Made by a program: the position numbers and the translations under genes. Source: Muribaculaceae bacterium (GTDB lineage Bacteria; Bacillota; Clostridia; Lachnospirales; Lachnospiraceae). Taken from it: a stretch of DNA of 39,513 nt. The number at the start of each line of letters is the position of its first letter. Positions within the stretch are counted from its first letter, which is position 1. The notes under the pieces are model-generated. The model was given only the letters and a program-made list of their open reading frames with translations. It was not told the DNA's origin and searched no databases. The stretch covers positions 1 through 39,513 of the forward strand of contig JAMPHJ010000014.1 in the NCBI GenBank assembly GCA_023663465.1. Direction: 5' to 3'. Below, in pieces: positions 1 through 7,617 of this stretch.

Positions 1-195
1 AAATGACTTAAATGCGTGAATACCTGTCATCGTTAATATTCCAATCAGATAATAACAAAAAACAAATGCTGTCGTAATATGAAACGGCGATTGCTTTCTT
101 TCAGATTTCCACAAAATAATAAAGTACAATAAAATGCCTGGAACAACAAAAATATATCCAGATATTGAACGAATCAGAATATCGGTGATTGACAC
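1..195 (-). CDS. VanZ-like membrane protein, N-terminal part (runs off the window)
   Basis: A GTG start at 195 follows a strong GAGGAGG ribosome binding site. The frame stays open for 65 codons to the left edge, so only the N-terminus is visible. The residues seen are very hydrophobic, with a first membrane segment of the type SGYIFVVPGILLYFIILW. A second segment, reading FCYYLIGILTMTGIHAF, resembles the start of VanZ-family proteins. VanZ members are small polytopic membrane proteins, some of which lower sensitivity to glycopeptides; here nothing beyond family membership can be claimed. The upstream gap contains a TACTACA-type motif near 253 that could be part of an operator, but it is not convincing. 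Being a fragment, it could also belong to another small membrane family. Confidence 0.6.
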   Translation of the reverse strand, partial: MSITDILIRSISGYIFVVPGILLYFIILWKSERKQSPFHITTAFVFCYYLIGILTMTGIHAFKSF

Positions 196-347
196 TTTTA
201 CCTCCTCGCCATACTTACTGGCAACATGATACATGTCTAATTACATACAAATTTTACTACAGTCGTATACATAATACTATTAAGGTTTTCTTAGTATTTT
301 CTTATATTTTCTTCAAGTGATATCTCCCATATTCAAAATGCCGGTTT

Positions 348-398
348 GCCGAAAATCCCCTTTTTTATATATCCTAAAATGCCGAAAATCCCCTTTTT
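348..398. repeat. 18-bp direct repeat pair
   Basis: GCCGAAAATCCCCTTTTT occurs at 348-365 and again at 381-398, 33 bp apart. Both copies are preceded by AAAATGCC a few bases upstream. No gene covers 196-674. Apart from this pair and the 20-bp array at 511-690 I see only AT-rich sequence, with no clear terminator for the rhamnose operon. Confidence 0.7.
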
Positions 399-510
399 AC
401 AATCAATTAATTTTCTTTTCCCCATTTTTGACCACTACAGTCAAACAGCGGCAAACCCGTTACATACAGATTCACCGCCGTTTTTAGCCGAAAATGATAC
501 TTTTCTATAC

Positions 511-690
511 AAGTCAATGCTTTTCTAACACGAATCAACGCTTTTCCATCGGAATCAATGTTTTTCCATACGAATCAACGCTTTTCCATAGAAATCAATG
601 TTTTTCCATACGAATCAACGCTTTTCCATAGAAATCAATGTTTTTCCATACGAATCAGTTCTTTCCCCTACGAATCAATGCTTCTCATAC
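511..690. repeat. Nine-unit 20-bp tandem repeat array overlapping the rhaD stop codon
   Basis: Nine consecutive 20-bp units lie at 511-530, 531-550 and so on to 671-690, with consensus cGAATCAAyGyTTTTCCATA. Units 571-610 and 611-650 are identical 40-bp pairs. The outermost unit, 671-690, is the last codons and stop codon of rhaD read on the other strand. The array therefore looks like repeated duplication of the gene's own 3' end into the downstream gap. Units farther from the gene show more changes. Confidence 0.85.
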
Positions 691-1502
691 AAAAACTTCT
701 CTGGCAGTGTTACCTTGAAATCCACAGCCAGATTCCTGAAATCATCCGGTAAGATGGTCTGGCGTTTCTGTGGCGTCATGGACAGCACTTTCACAAGGAT
801 TTCCGCCGATTTTTCCACCGTATGCATCAGTCCGAAGGTCAAATCAAAGTCCTCGCCTGCACAGAACATGCCATGATGCGCCCAGATTGCCACATCATAT
901 TCCTTCATTAGTTCGCTGGTCGCAACGGCAATATCCCGTCCGCCCGGAACCATCCACGGAACAATGCCGATACCGTCCGGGAAGACTACCGGGCATTCGG
1001 TCGCCATTTCCCAAAGCTCCCTCGTAAAGACTTCGCTTTCCAATGGAAGTACGAATGTCAGCGCGATGGTGTTGGTCGTATGCGCATGGTAAATCACACG
1101 ATAGCGTCCGTCCGTTACTTTTTTTTTCACTTCATGATTCATCAGGTGGGACGGTAGCTCACTGGTGGGCTTCCCGCCGTTTACAAGTCCCCAGCAAATC
1201 CGGTAGTTTTCGCCCTTTTCATCCAACTCGATGATGCAGATGGAATCCTCCGGTTTGATGGAAACATTTCGCATGTATTTACCGGAACCTGAAACAAGGA
1301 AATATTCTCCTGCCAGCTCTGGAACGACAGTTCCAATCGGCTGCCACGCTTTCGGGGACAATTCCTCTTTTACCGCTTCCACTTCTTCCGCTTTCATGCG
1401 GTAGCTTAGATTCCCGCCGTTTCTCTCATGCCAGCCAAGCTCCCAGCCGTCCGTCGCCATTCTGATAAAACCTTTTACAAATTCTGCGTCTAAAACTTTC
1501 AT
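675..1502 (-). CDS. rhaD: L-rhamnulose-1-phosphate aldolase
   Basis: This class II aldolase of 275 residues splits L-rhamnulose 1-phosphate into dihydroxyacetone phosphate and L-lactaldehyde in the cytoplasm. Visible active-site features match RhaD: SELPSH with the catalytic Glu at about residue 115, the zinc ligands in YHAHTTN (His139, His141) and the third histidine in WAHHGMF (about 209-210). Length matches the family (about 275). The start has a GCGAGG ribosome binding site. It is the last gene of the kinase-isomerase-aldolase operon, 27 bp after the isomerase. Its stop codon lies inside the first unit of the 20-bp repeat array, so its C-terminal YEKH tail is part of the repeat. Confidence 0.93.
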   Translation of the reverse strand: MKVLDAEFVKGFIRMATDGWELGWHERNGGNLSYRMKAEEVEAVKEELSPKAWQPIGTVVPELAGEYFLVSGSGKYMRNVSIKPEDSICIIELDEKGENYRICWGLVNGGKPTSELPSHLMNHEVKKKVTDGRYRVIYHAHTTNTIALTFVLPLESEVFTRELWEMATECPVVFPDGIGIVPWMVPGGRDIAVATSELMKEYDVAIWAHHGMFCAGEDFDLTFGLMHTVEKSAEILVKVLSMTPQKRQTILPDDFRNLAVDFKVTLPEKFLYEKH

Positions 1503-1529
1503 AATTGATACCTCGCTTTATATAATTTT

Positions 1530-2948
1530 TTACCGGGTCACGATTTCTACCGGCACGTTGAAAATCTTCGCCACTTTTAAAACCGTATCGATATGCCGTC
1601 CTGTCGCTGCTGCAAAATGGTGGGTGGGTCCGCATTCGCTCCAGCGGGTCACAAACTCTCTCGCACCGCAACTAAAGCGTGTGCGCATGTTCGTATCTCC
1701 GAAGGAAAGGATTTTTCCTTCCTCATTGACACCTTCCGCCACGATAAATTTGAAATTTCCATCGCCGTCCTGGGTAATGGCAAGGTAGGTCACCGGTCCC
1801 GTATAGGGGTAGAACTGGGTCAGATATCCGCCGCCGGTCTTTCCGTGGAATACCTTGACAATCTTCATCGTCGGTTTCTTATCGGATATATCCGCATCAC
1901 CAGAGCCGCTGTGCCCGATAATTGCGATATCATCGTTAAAATCGATGGAGTACATTTCCGCCAGTTGCCCGGTTCCGGCTATCGTTTTTAAGATGCTCAT
2001 CGCCATAGCGACCTTCATGTCGCCTTCCACTGCACACGCCGTTCCCTGTTTGATTAGCATGGAAAAAGCCGGAATCAGCATACTGTCAAGGACGCCCGCC
2101 TTGCCCTGCGCATAGCCGTCATAATGGGACGCTATCAGACCGAGCTGTTCTTCTTTGACCCATTGCTCAAAGGCTACAACATACTTCGCCATTTCCCATA
2201 CTTCTTCAATGCTTCCGCCGCCTTCGATGTCGAATGTATCCAGAATATCCTGCGCTTTTGCCCGTATTACGGCCTCATCCTCAATATCATCGGCAATCGC
2301 CCACATTTTTTCCCAATCAAACTGTTTCGTATATAGATGCATCCGTCTGTAAAGATTGGACTCGTCGATGTATAAATCCATCATGCCCGGATAGGGTCTG
2401 CCAATCTGGGCGATGTTGGTATCGCGGAATCTTCTGCGCACTTGTGCTGCCCGGCACCAATCTTCCACTTCTGCCTGGACAAGCGGGTCGCCGCCCTCAA
2501 CCACGCCTGTGATGACCGCATGTCTTTTCCCATATCGCTCCAAATCCGCCACCATCTCGCCTACCGCGCCGCATGCATAGCCCTCACCCAGCCATGAGGC
2601 GATATCCGTGTTATCGTAGTCTAGGGCTTTCAATTTCTGCACGTTGACCAGGATGACCGGAACATCCAAATCTTTTACGGCGGGCAGCATGTTATAGGAC
2701 GTCGCATAGGTGAGAAGTTGTAAAAATACAATATCTACATCCGCCGCCCGGAAAAGATTCCCCGCCTCCTGGGACTGTTCCTTGGTCGTCACCATCCCGC
2801 CATCCACAATTTCCACCGTGTCGGGAAGCGTCTTTTTAAAAGCTTCATACTGCGCCTCAAATTCCGGTACAAGCGATGGAAACTGGGGCAGGTACGCGCC
2901 TAACGCAATCGAAAATACACCAACTTTTGCCTTCGTGTTTACTAACAT
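1530..2948 (-). CDS. L-fucose/L-arabinose isomerase family protein, probable L-rhamnose isomerase of the operon
   Basis: This protein of 472 residues belongs to the AraA/FucI isomerase fold, not to classical RhaA. Metal-binding positions known from arabinose isomerase can be matched: the Glu in AVEGDMK, the Glu in LAEMYSIDF, the His in IIGHSGSGD and the late His in GPTHHFAAATG. The family interconverts aldoses and ketoses with Mn2+ or similar ions. The position between rhamnulokinase (49 bp upstream) and rhamnulose-1-phosphate aldolase (26 bp downstream) suggests that it makes L-rhamnulose from L-rhamnose. That substrate assignment is inference from context; it could act on another deoxy-sugar. 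The start is firm, with GAGGAGG before the ATG. Confidence 0.8.
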   Translation of the reverse strand: MLVNTKAKVGVFSIALGAYLPQFPSLVPEFEAQYEAFKKTLPDTVEIVDGGMVTTKEQSQEAGNLFRAADVDIVFLQLLTYATSYNMLPAVKDLDVPVILVNVQKLKALDYDNTDIASWLGEGYACGAVGEMVADLERYGKRHAVITGVVEGGDPLVQAEVEDWCRAAQVRRRFRDTNIAQIGRPYPGMMDLYIDESNLYRRMHLYTKQFDWEKMWAIADDIEDEAVIRAKAQDILDTFDIEGGGSIEEVWEMAKYVVAFEQWVKEEQLGLIASHYDGYAQGKAGVLDSMLIPAFSMLIKQGTACAVEGDMKVAMAMSILKTIAGTGQLAEMYSIDFNDDIAIIGHSGSGDADISDKKPTMKIVKVFHGKTGGGYLTQFYPYTGPVTYLAITQDGDGNFKFIVAEGVNEEGKILSFGDTNMRTRFSCGAREFVTRWSECGPTHHFAAATGRHIDTVLKVAKIFNVPVEIVTR

Positions 2949-2997
2949 AATAAAACCTCCTCGTATGATAAATTTTCTTGCATGATACTGTTTTTCT

Positions 2998-4470
2998 TTA
3001 TGACTCTCTCATCTTGCTGCCAGACATCGTGATTTCTTTTATATCAAAACTCTGTCTTATGGCGTCTCTTGCGCTCTGCAAATCCTCAAACTCGCCGTTT
3101 GCGATAAACTGCACAATCAGGTTGCCAATCGCCGTCCCCTCGATGGGTCCCGCCCAGACCGGAAGCCCGGTCGTCTTGGCTATGATGTGATTGAGATACA
3201 TATCCTGACAGCCGCCGCCCACGATGTGAATCCCGGTATAGAGCCGGTTGGTCAGACTGCTGAGTCTGATAATCGCATCTTTATAGCAGAGCGCCAGACT
3301 CTTGTAGACGCACTGCATCAGCTCCCCGATACTTTCCGGCGCCTGCTGTCCGGTATTTCCACAATAATCCCTTACGGCATCAATCATACTCGCCGGAGCT
3401 AAGAAACTTGCATGGTTCACGTCTACCACGGAAGCAAACCCTTCCGCCTTTTTCGCTTCCTTTGCCAATTCCCCAAAACTCCACTGCTTATCCGATTTAT
3501 ACTTACTCTCGCGTCCCGCCACATATTCGGTTCCATTTAGCTCCCTTCGGATGGACTGAATCATCCAGAGCCCCATGATATTCTTTAAATACCGGTAGCG
3601 ATACCATGCGCCGCCTTCGTTTGTAAAATTTTCTTTCCTGGATTCTTCCGTCGTAATTGGCACCTCACTTTCCACTCCCAGAAGGCTCCATGTCCCGCTT
3701 GAAAGATAGACCGACTGATAATTCTGCGCCGGAACCGCTAGATAGGCGGAGCCTGTATCATGCGTTGCCGGAAGAATCACTTCCGCCGAAAACCCGACCT
3801 GCTCCTGAATCCCCGGAAGTAATTGCCCTACCGTCGTCCCCGGCATGGAAAGCGGTCCAAACAATGCCTTCGGAAGCCCCAGAGTCTCGATTAACGGATA
3901 ATCCCATTTCTTGTCCGCCGCATTGACCAAGTTGGTCGTTGTGGCATTGGTATATTCCTGCTTCATCACCCCGGTCAATAGGAAATTAAAGTAATCGGGA
4001 AGCATTAGTAGGGACTTCGCTTTGAACAGTTGTTCTGGATTCTCTTCTTTTAACGCTATGAGCTGATAAAGCGTATTGAACAACTGCTTCTGGATTCCCG
4101 TCCTCTGGTACAGTTCCTGCTCCGATATCAGGCTGTCCACAATCTGGTCAATTCCGTCTGTCCGGTTGTCCCGGTAAGCTACTGCGTCGCCTATAAGTTG
4201 ACCGTCTTGGTCAAGCAGCACATAATCTACGCCCCATGTGTCGATGCCAATCGTCTTCGGTATCCTGCCCAGCCTGCCGCAGCTTTTCATGCCTTCCAGA
4301 ATCCCATTCCAGAGGTTTTCCAAATCCCAGCAGACATGTCCGTTTTTCTGTATCTGCTTATTGTCAAAGCGATAAATTTCCTCCAGCTCTATTTTCCCAT
4401 TTTCCATATGCGCTAAGATATGGCGACCGCTGGAAGCGCCGATATCAATTGCCAGATAGTAGGTGTGCAT
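2998..4470 (-). CDS. rhaB: Rhamnulokinase
   Basis: This FGGY-family sugar kinase of 490 residues phosphorylates L-rhamnulose at O1 with ATP. The N-terminal phosphate-1 motif reads AIDIGASSGRHIL, the sugar-binding region has GIDTWGVDY, and the C-terminal adenosine motif is HIVGGGCQDMYLN. These are typical of RhaB. The ATG follows AAGGAGAA at good spacing. It is the first gene of the operon and faces the divergent AraC-family gene across a 559-bp gap that contains a MITE-like repeat. A TAAAAT box near 4490-4495 (minus strand) lacks a good -35 box, which would fit dependence on an activator. Confidence 0.93.
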   Translation of the reverse strand: MHTYYLAIDIGASSGRHILAHMENGKIELEEIYRFDNKQIQKNGHVCWDLENLWNGILEGMKSCGRLGRIPKTIGIDTWGVDYVLLDQDGQLIGDAVAYRDNRTDGIDQIVDSLISEQELYQRTGIQKQLFNTLYQLIALKEENPEQLFKAKSLLMLPDYFNFLLTGVMKQEYTNATTTNLVNAADKKWDYPLIETLGLPKALFGPLSMPGTTVGQLLPGIQEQVGFSAEVILPATHDTGSAYLAVPAQNYQSVYLSSGTWSLLGVESEVPITTEESRKENFTNEGGAWYRYRYLKNIMGLWMIQSIRRELNGTEYVAGRESKYKSDKQWSFGELAKEAKKAEGFASVVDVNHASFLAPASMIDAVRDYCGNTGQQAPESIGELMQCVYKSLALCYKDAIIRLSSLTNRLYTGIHIVGGGCQDMYLNHIIAKTTGLPVWAGPIEGTAIGNLIVQFIANGEFEDLQSARDAIRQSFDIKEITMSGSKMRES

Positions 4471-4499
4471 GTGAGTTCTCCTTTTATGCTTTATTTTAC

Positions 4500-4719
4500 T
4501 GGTTTGTGAAGCCGTCCGTTGTACGTCCCATGGAACCGTCCGTTGGACAGAAGATACAGTCCAACGCAGGCCCGCTCTCGCTACGGTTCAAACGCAGCAG
4601 GTACTAAGTTCAAAAGCCGCAAAGCGTCTTTTTCACTAAGTACCGGCGTTTTCACAGTACCTGCTTATGGATTGTATCTTCTGTCCAACTACACATTGCT
4701 AAGTCCCATTTCGCAATTA
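4500..4719 (+). mobile_element. MITE-like dispersed repeat, copy 1
   Basis: The segment has inverted ends, GTTGGACAGAAGATACA near 4543-4559 against TGTATCTTCTGTCCAAC near 4673-4689. Its sequence is largely the same as the reverse complement of 9564-9769. Shared blocks include CGCTCTCGCTACGGTTCAA, AAGTACCGGCGTTTTCACAG and the outer TTTCGCAATTA end. The middle, about 4598-4640, differs between the copies. It encodes no transposase. This copy has a shortened or altered left end and no obvious target duplication. It fills much of the regulatory gap between rhaB and the AraC gene, so the remaining gap holds only promoters and a short tandem repeat. Confidence 0.75.
4512..4545. promoter_or_regulatory. 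Direct repeat CCGTCCGTTG, possible AraC-type operator upstream of rhaB
   Basis: CCGTCCGTTG occurs at 4512-4521 and 4536-4545, 24 bp apart, about 20 bp upstream of the TAAAAT box that could serve rhaB. Direct half-sites close to a promoter with a poor -35 box are usual for AraC-family activators. The second copy merges with the inverted end of the MITE-like element, so the pair could instead be a partial duplication of the element's end. Confidence 0.3.
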
Positions 4720-4914
4720 TCTATTTCTTTCACTTGTTATCTGTATTTTATCAGTTTTGTTTTCCGATTTTTAGGTCTTTATCCGCTTGATTATAGGACC
4801 TTTCTTGCAGTTTTTTTAAACCGTGTTATACTGTTGATGATACAGAATGTTTCCATCTGCTGGTTTTTTGCATGGCTAATTTGTGTATGTGGGGGGATTC
4901 TGTCTGCACAGGGC

Positions 4915-4944
4915 ATCGGATGGACGGATATCGGATGGACGGAT
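4915..4944. repeat. Perfect 15-bp tandem duplication upstream of the AraC-family gene
   Basis: ATCGGATGGACGGAT is repeated twice head to tail at 4915-4929 and 4930-4944. It lies about 85 bp before the start of the regulator. It may duplicate a binding site or simply be a slippage product. Confidence 0.6.
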
Positions 4945-5029
4945 ATAGGAGTGTTAGAGCGCTGCGCGAATTGAAATTCTTGACGCAATGTCGCTGTAAT
5001 AAATGGTTCTGGCGTAGGAGCGCGTTATT

Positions 5030-6007
5030 ATGAGGGATAAAATTGTTGAATATTTAGGAAAAATTACAGAAGAAGAACAGGCGATTCTGGATGGGAATCC
5101 TAAAGTGCAGCGGGATATCTATACATCGGATCATGAATTTATCGTAGACAGCCAGAAACTCCTTGCCAAAGGCAAACTTATCGGCATACGCCCGCACACA
5201 CGGTTTACCCATTTTCCACGCCACAGCCACAACTACATTGAAATGCTGTATGTGGTGCAGGGACAGCTTGTTACGATTATCAACGATACCGAGCGGATTT
5301 CCATGTCTGCTGGGGATATTTTGTTTCTGGGACAGCACGCTGTCCATGAAATTCTGCCCGCCAAAGAAAATGACATTACTGTCAATTTTATTATTCTGCC
5401 GGAATTTTTCCGCTATCCTATCGGTATGATGGACAGCGAAAATATCCTTATTAATTTTATTGTTTCCAGTTTATCCAAAGCCAATTCTGTTACTGACTAC
5501 ATTTACATCCAGACAAAAGATATCCTTCCCGTGGAAAATCTGATTGAAAACATGATATGGACTCTGGTGGACAAGACTTCCGCTTCCCACACGATTTTAC
5601 AGGTTTCCATGGGGCTTATTTTCCTGAATCTGTCCCGGTATGCGGAGCTGATTAACCGGAATGCACCCGCTTCCTCCCCAGACCTCAACCTGCTTTTTTC
5701 CATTTTAAATTATATAGAGAATCATTACCGGGACGGAAGTCTGCAAAGCATCGTCAGCTCCAGCGGATATCCCGATTATTACATCAGCCGGCTTCTGAAA
5801 AAACATACCGGTCTGAATTTCAAAGAGCTTCTCCAGAAAAGGAAACTCCAGCAGGCTATCTACCTGCTGGAGCATACAACACTGCCGGTTGACCTTATTA
5901 TAGAGCGCATCGGATATGAAAACAGCAGCTATTTCTACCGGAAATTTCGGGCACAGTATGGCTGTTCGCCTAAAGAGTATCGGGGAGCGCATTCGTTGAT
6001 TAATTAG
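5030..6007 (+). CDS. AraC-family transcriptional regulator, probable rhamnose operon regulator
   Basis: This 325-residue protein has a cupin-type sensor domain at about residues 50-140, with FPRHSHNYIEMLYVVQG as its sugar-binding core. The C-terminal double helix-turn-helix at about residues 225-320 contains YISRLLKKHTGLNFKELLQ and the signature GYENSSYFYRKFRAQYGCSPKEYR. This build is usual for activators of sugar operons. The gene is divergent from rhaB, which suggests it senses L-rhamnose or a product and activates the kinase-isomerase-aldolase operon. The ligand is inferred from position only. AGGAG before the ATG fixes the start. The gene is convergent with the antitoxin gene that ends at 6053, and no clear terminator separates them. 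Confidence 0.88.
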   Translation: MRDKIVEYLGKITEEEQAILDGNPKVQRDIYTSDHEFIVDSQKLLAKGKLIGIRPHTRFTHFPRHSHNYIEMLYVVQGQLVTIINDTERISMSAGDILFLGQHAVHEILPAKENDITVNFIILPEFFRYPIGMMDSENILINFIVSSLSKANSVTDYIYIQTKDILPVENLIENMIWTLVDKTSASHTILQVSMGLIFLNLSRYAELINRNAPASSPDLNLLFSILNYIENHYRDGSLQSIVSSSGYPDYYISRLLKKHTGLNFKELLQKRKLQQAIYLLEHTTLPVDLIIERIGYENSSYFYRKFRAQYGCSPKEYRGAHSLIN

Positions 6008-6052
6008 GGGGGCTTTTTGCATTATGTTCTGTGCCATAATCGTAATTAGTAT

Positions 6053-7138
6053 TTACGCCCACTCATATTTTGTTCTTGCTTTCCACGGAATTAATTCATC
6101 CTTCATCAAGCGACCCAAAACAATGTAATCCCTAACCTTCTGCGATTCTGCAAATTCTTCAATTCCGTGAGATGTTTTATATTTTGCGGATTGAACAAAT
6201 GCTTTGTATGCTTTTGAATCAATTAAAAACTCTCCTGCCATCCGGTCTGCCTTTGCTTCAGCCTCTCCCAGCACCGAATCAAAATCCACAAAATTACTTT
6301 TTGTATCTCCATTTAATATATGGGATATCTCATGAAATAAGGTGAACCAAAAAATATCCGCAAACTTTTGTCTCAACGTCATACAAAGAATCATAGAACC
6401 ATCATCCAACTTCTTTATAAATCCTTGAACCGGTGCACCTTTGAAATTGGGAACAATTCTAAAGGCAATACCACATTCAGCAAAAATACCCGTCAGCTTC
6501 TTTTGAATCTGATTTCCTCTCATAAACATAACCTGTTTAATCTCTGGAATCTTTTCACGAAGTCTATTGATATCCACTTTCCCAGCTACTTGTATATTCT
6601 TTGTAAGCAATTCACACATTCTCTGCCATGCAAATAAGACATATGGGTCTACTGTATTGTTCCTATTCTGTGCCCTATATGCGGCTGCATAACTCATTTT
6701 AGGCATATCAAGCAAGTTGCTCATCCCCAAAATCATTCTGAGGTCCAGCACAACAGATGCAGAATTTGCCTCTGTATCAATCCATTTATACGCTGACCAG
6801 CATTCTAAAACTTCTTTTAATCTTTTTAAAACATTTATTTCCTGCTCTGAAATATCATTTAATTCCTCAAACTCAAGAAGTTCCCTATCATAATTAGCCT
6901 GAAGATTCATCCAAAAAGATGCTTCTATACCCAGCGCATATTCCAGCTTTTTCGCAAATGCTGCTGATACTCCCTTTTGTCCATGAATTACCGTACTTAT
7001 ATGCTTCTCTGTCACTCCCGTGCGAATAGCCAATTCTCTCTGTGACATACCTCTGTCTTCCAGGACTTCCAATAATGTTTCTCCCGGGTGAATAATAAAC
7101 TCACGGGATAATCCAGTTGTATTTTGTTCCCTTACCAT
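6053..7138 (-). CDS. higA: HigA-type antitoxin fused to an ImmA/IrrE-like metallopeptidase domain
   Basis: This protein has about 361 residues. The N-terminal XRE helix-turn-helix (about residues 17-75) has the HigA-type lead PGETLLEVLEDRGMSQRELA. The C-terminal half carries FTLFHEISHILNGD, an HEXXH zinc site of the ImmA/IrrE (M78) kind, at about residues 269-273. Such long HigA proteins bind DNA and neutralise the partner toxin; the peptidase part may give regulated cleavage. I chose the ATG at 7138 because GGGGTG lies 10 bases before it; a TTG at 7147 is possible. The start lies inside the toxin gene, with 38 bp overlap, so translation is coupled. It is probably autoregulated through the palindrome at 7500-7514. 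Confidence 0.85.
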   Translation of the reverse strand: MVREQNTTGLSREFIIHPGETLLEVLEDRGMSQRELAIRTGVTEKHISTVIHGQKGVSAAFAKKLEYALGIEASFWMNLQANYDRELLEFEELNDISEQEINVLKRLKEVLECWSAYKWIDTEANSASVVLDLRMILGMSNLLDMPKMSYAAAYRAQNRNNTVDPYVLFAWQRMCELLTKNIQVAGKVDINRLREKIPEIKQVMFMRGNQIQKKLTGIFAECGIAFRIVPNFKGAPVQGFIKKLDDGSMILCMTLRQKFADIFWFTLFHEISHILNGDTKSNFVDFDSVLGEAEAKADRMAGEFLIDSKAYKAFVQSAKYKTSHGIEEFAESQKVRDYIVLGRLMKDELIPWKARTKYEWA

Positions 7139-7475
7139 GATAATCAATCACCCCTTCGATTATTAATGTGTCACACCGTTTAAGGCTCTCGGCGCTTCTG
7201 TCCTTCGACTTAGGTTTTAAGATTAATCGATAATTTGCCGAAACCCGCAAGGAATACGACTCCTTTCGATTTCCTTCCAGTGATTCCATTTTTCCTATAC
7301 CCGACAATTGCAGTGCGGAAAATGATGAAAAAGAAATAATCTGATTATATCTTTTCTTTACGGACTTTGTTAAATCGGCTCCTATGACTTTCTTCATTAA
7401 TCCTTTTGAACCTTGAACATCATTCAAATCATCAAATAGTTCTTTGACTTTTTCATCTTCAAACTCAATGTACAG
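7101..7475 (-). CDS. higB: HigB/RelE-family toxin, probably starting at a CTG codon
   Basis: The family is RelE/ParE-like (HigB): ribosome-dependent or free mRNA endonucleases of about 110-125 residues. The body contains ESYSLRVSANYRLILKP and the C-terminal VIDYHGKGTKYNWIIP, both typical of this group. The conventional start, TTG at 7427, has no ribosome binding site and would remove the first beta strand. In the same frame a CTG at 7475-7473 lies 9 bases after a perfect GGAGGT and yields YIEFEDEKVKELF, which family members show at their N-terminus. An in-frame TAA lies just above it and no ATG, GTG or TTG lies between. I therefore annotate the CTG start (124 residues). The gene overlaps the antitoxin start. 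Confidence 0.75.
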   Translation of the reverse strand: MYIEFEDEKVKELFDDLNDVQGSKGLMKKVIGADLTKSVKKRYNQIISFSSFSALQLSGIGKMESLEGNRKESYSLRVSANYRLILKPKSKDRSAESLKRCDTLIIEGVIDYHGKGTKYNWIIP

Positions 7476-7499
7476 AGCAGAATCACCTCCACAAATAAC

Positions 7500-7546
7500 T
7501 TACCTAAAAGGTAATTTTATTATACCATGTTTAACGCAGTTGTCAA
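7500..7546 (-). promoter_or_regulatory. higBA promoter and palindromic operator
   Basis: On the minus strand TTGACA (7546-7541) and TATAAT (7524-7519) are separated by 16 bp, a near-consensus sigma-A promoter. The palindrome TTACCTTTTAGGTAA (7514-7500) lies where transcription should start, a good place for repression by the HigA helix-turn-helix. The leader to the proposed CTG start would be about 35 bases. Confidence 0.75.
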
Positions 7547-7599
7547 CAAAGATATGCCATACTTTTTCTTACTTTTCAAGCAGTCTACGTTTAGCTGCC

Positions 7600-7617
7600 T
7601 CACTACCCAGGTAGTGA
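7600..7617. other. Perfect 8-bp hairpin covering the protease stop codon
   Basis: TCACTACCCAGGTAGTGA forms an 8-bp stem with a 2-base turn. It contains the TAG stop of the S8 protease gene (7605-7603 on the minus strand). No T-run follows on either strand, so it is not a standard intrinsic terminator; it may stabilise the mRNA end. Confidence 0.4.

Noticed and set aside
511-690. CRISPR array
   Set aside because: Units are contiguous 20-mers with no unique spacers and no cas genes nearby.
558-876. Plus-strand ORFs rich in FHTNQRFSIEINVFPYES
   Set aside because: They are translations of the 20-bp tandem array running into rhaD antisense, not a gene.
4519-4974. A 151-codon plus-strand ORF between rhaB and the AraC gene
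   Set aside because: It starts inside the MITE-like element and runs through promoter DNA. The N-terminal part is translated repeat and no family is recognisable.
6018-6045. ATTATG/CATAAT hairpin between the AraC gene and higA as a terminator
   Set aside because: The stem is six AT-rich pairs and no T-run follows it on either strand.
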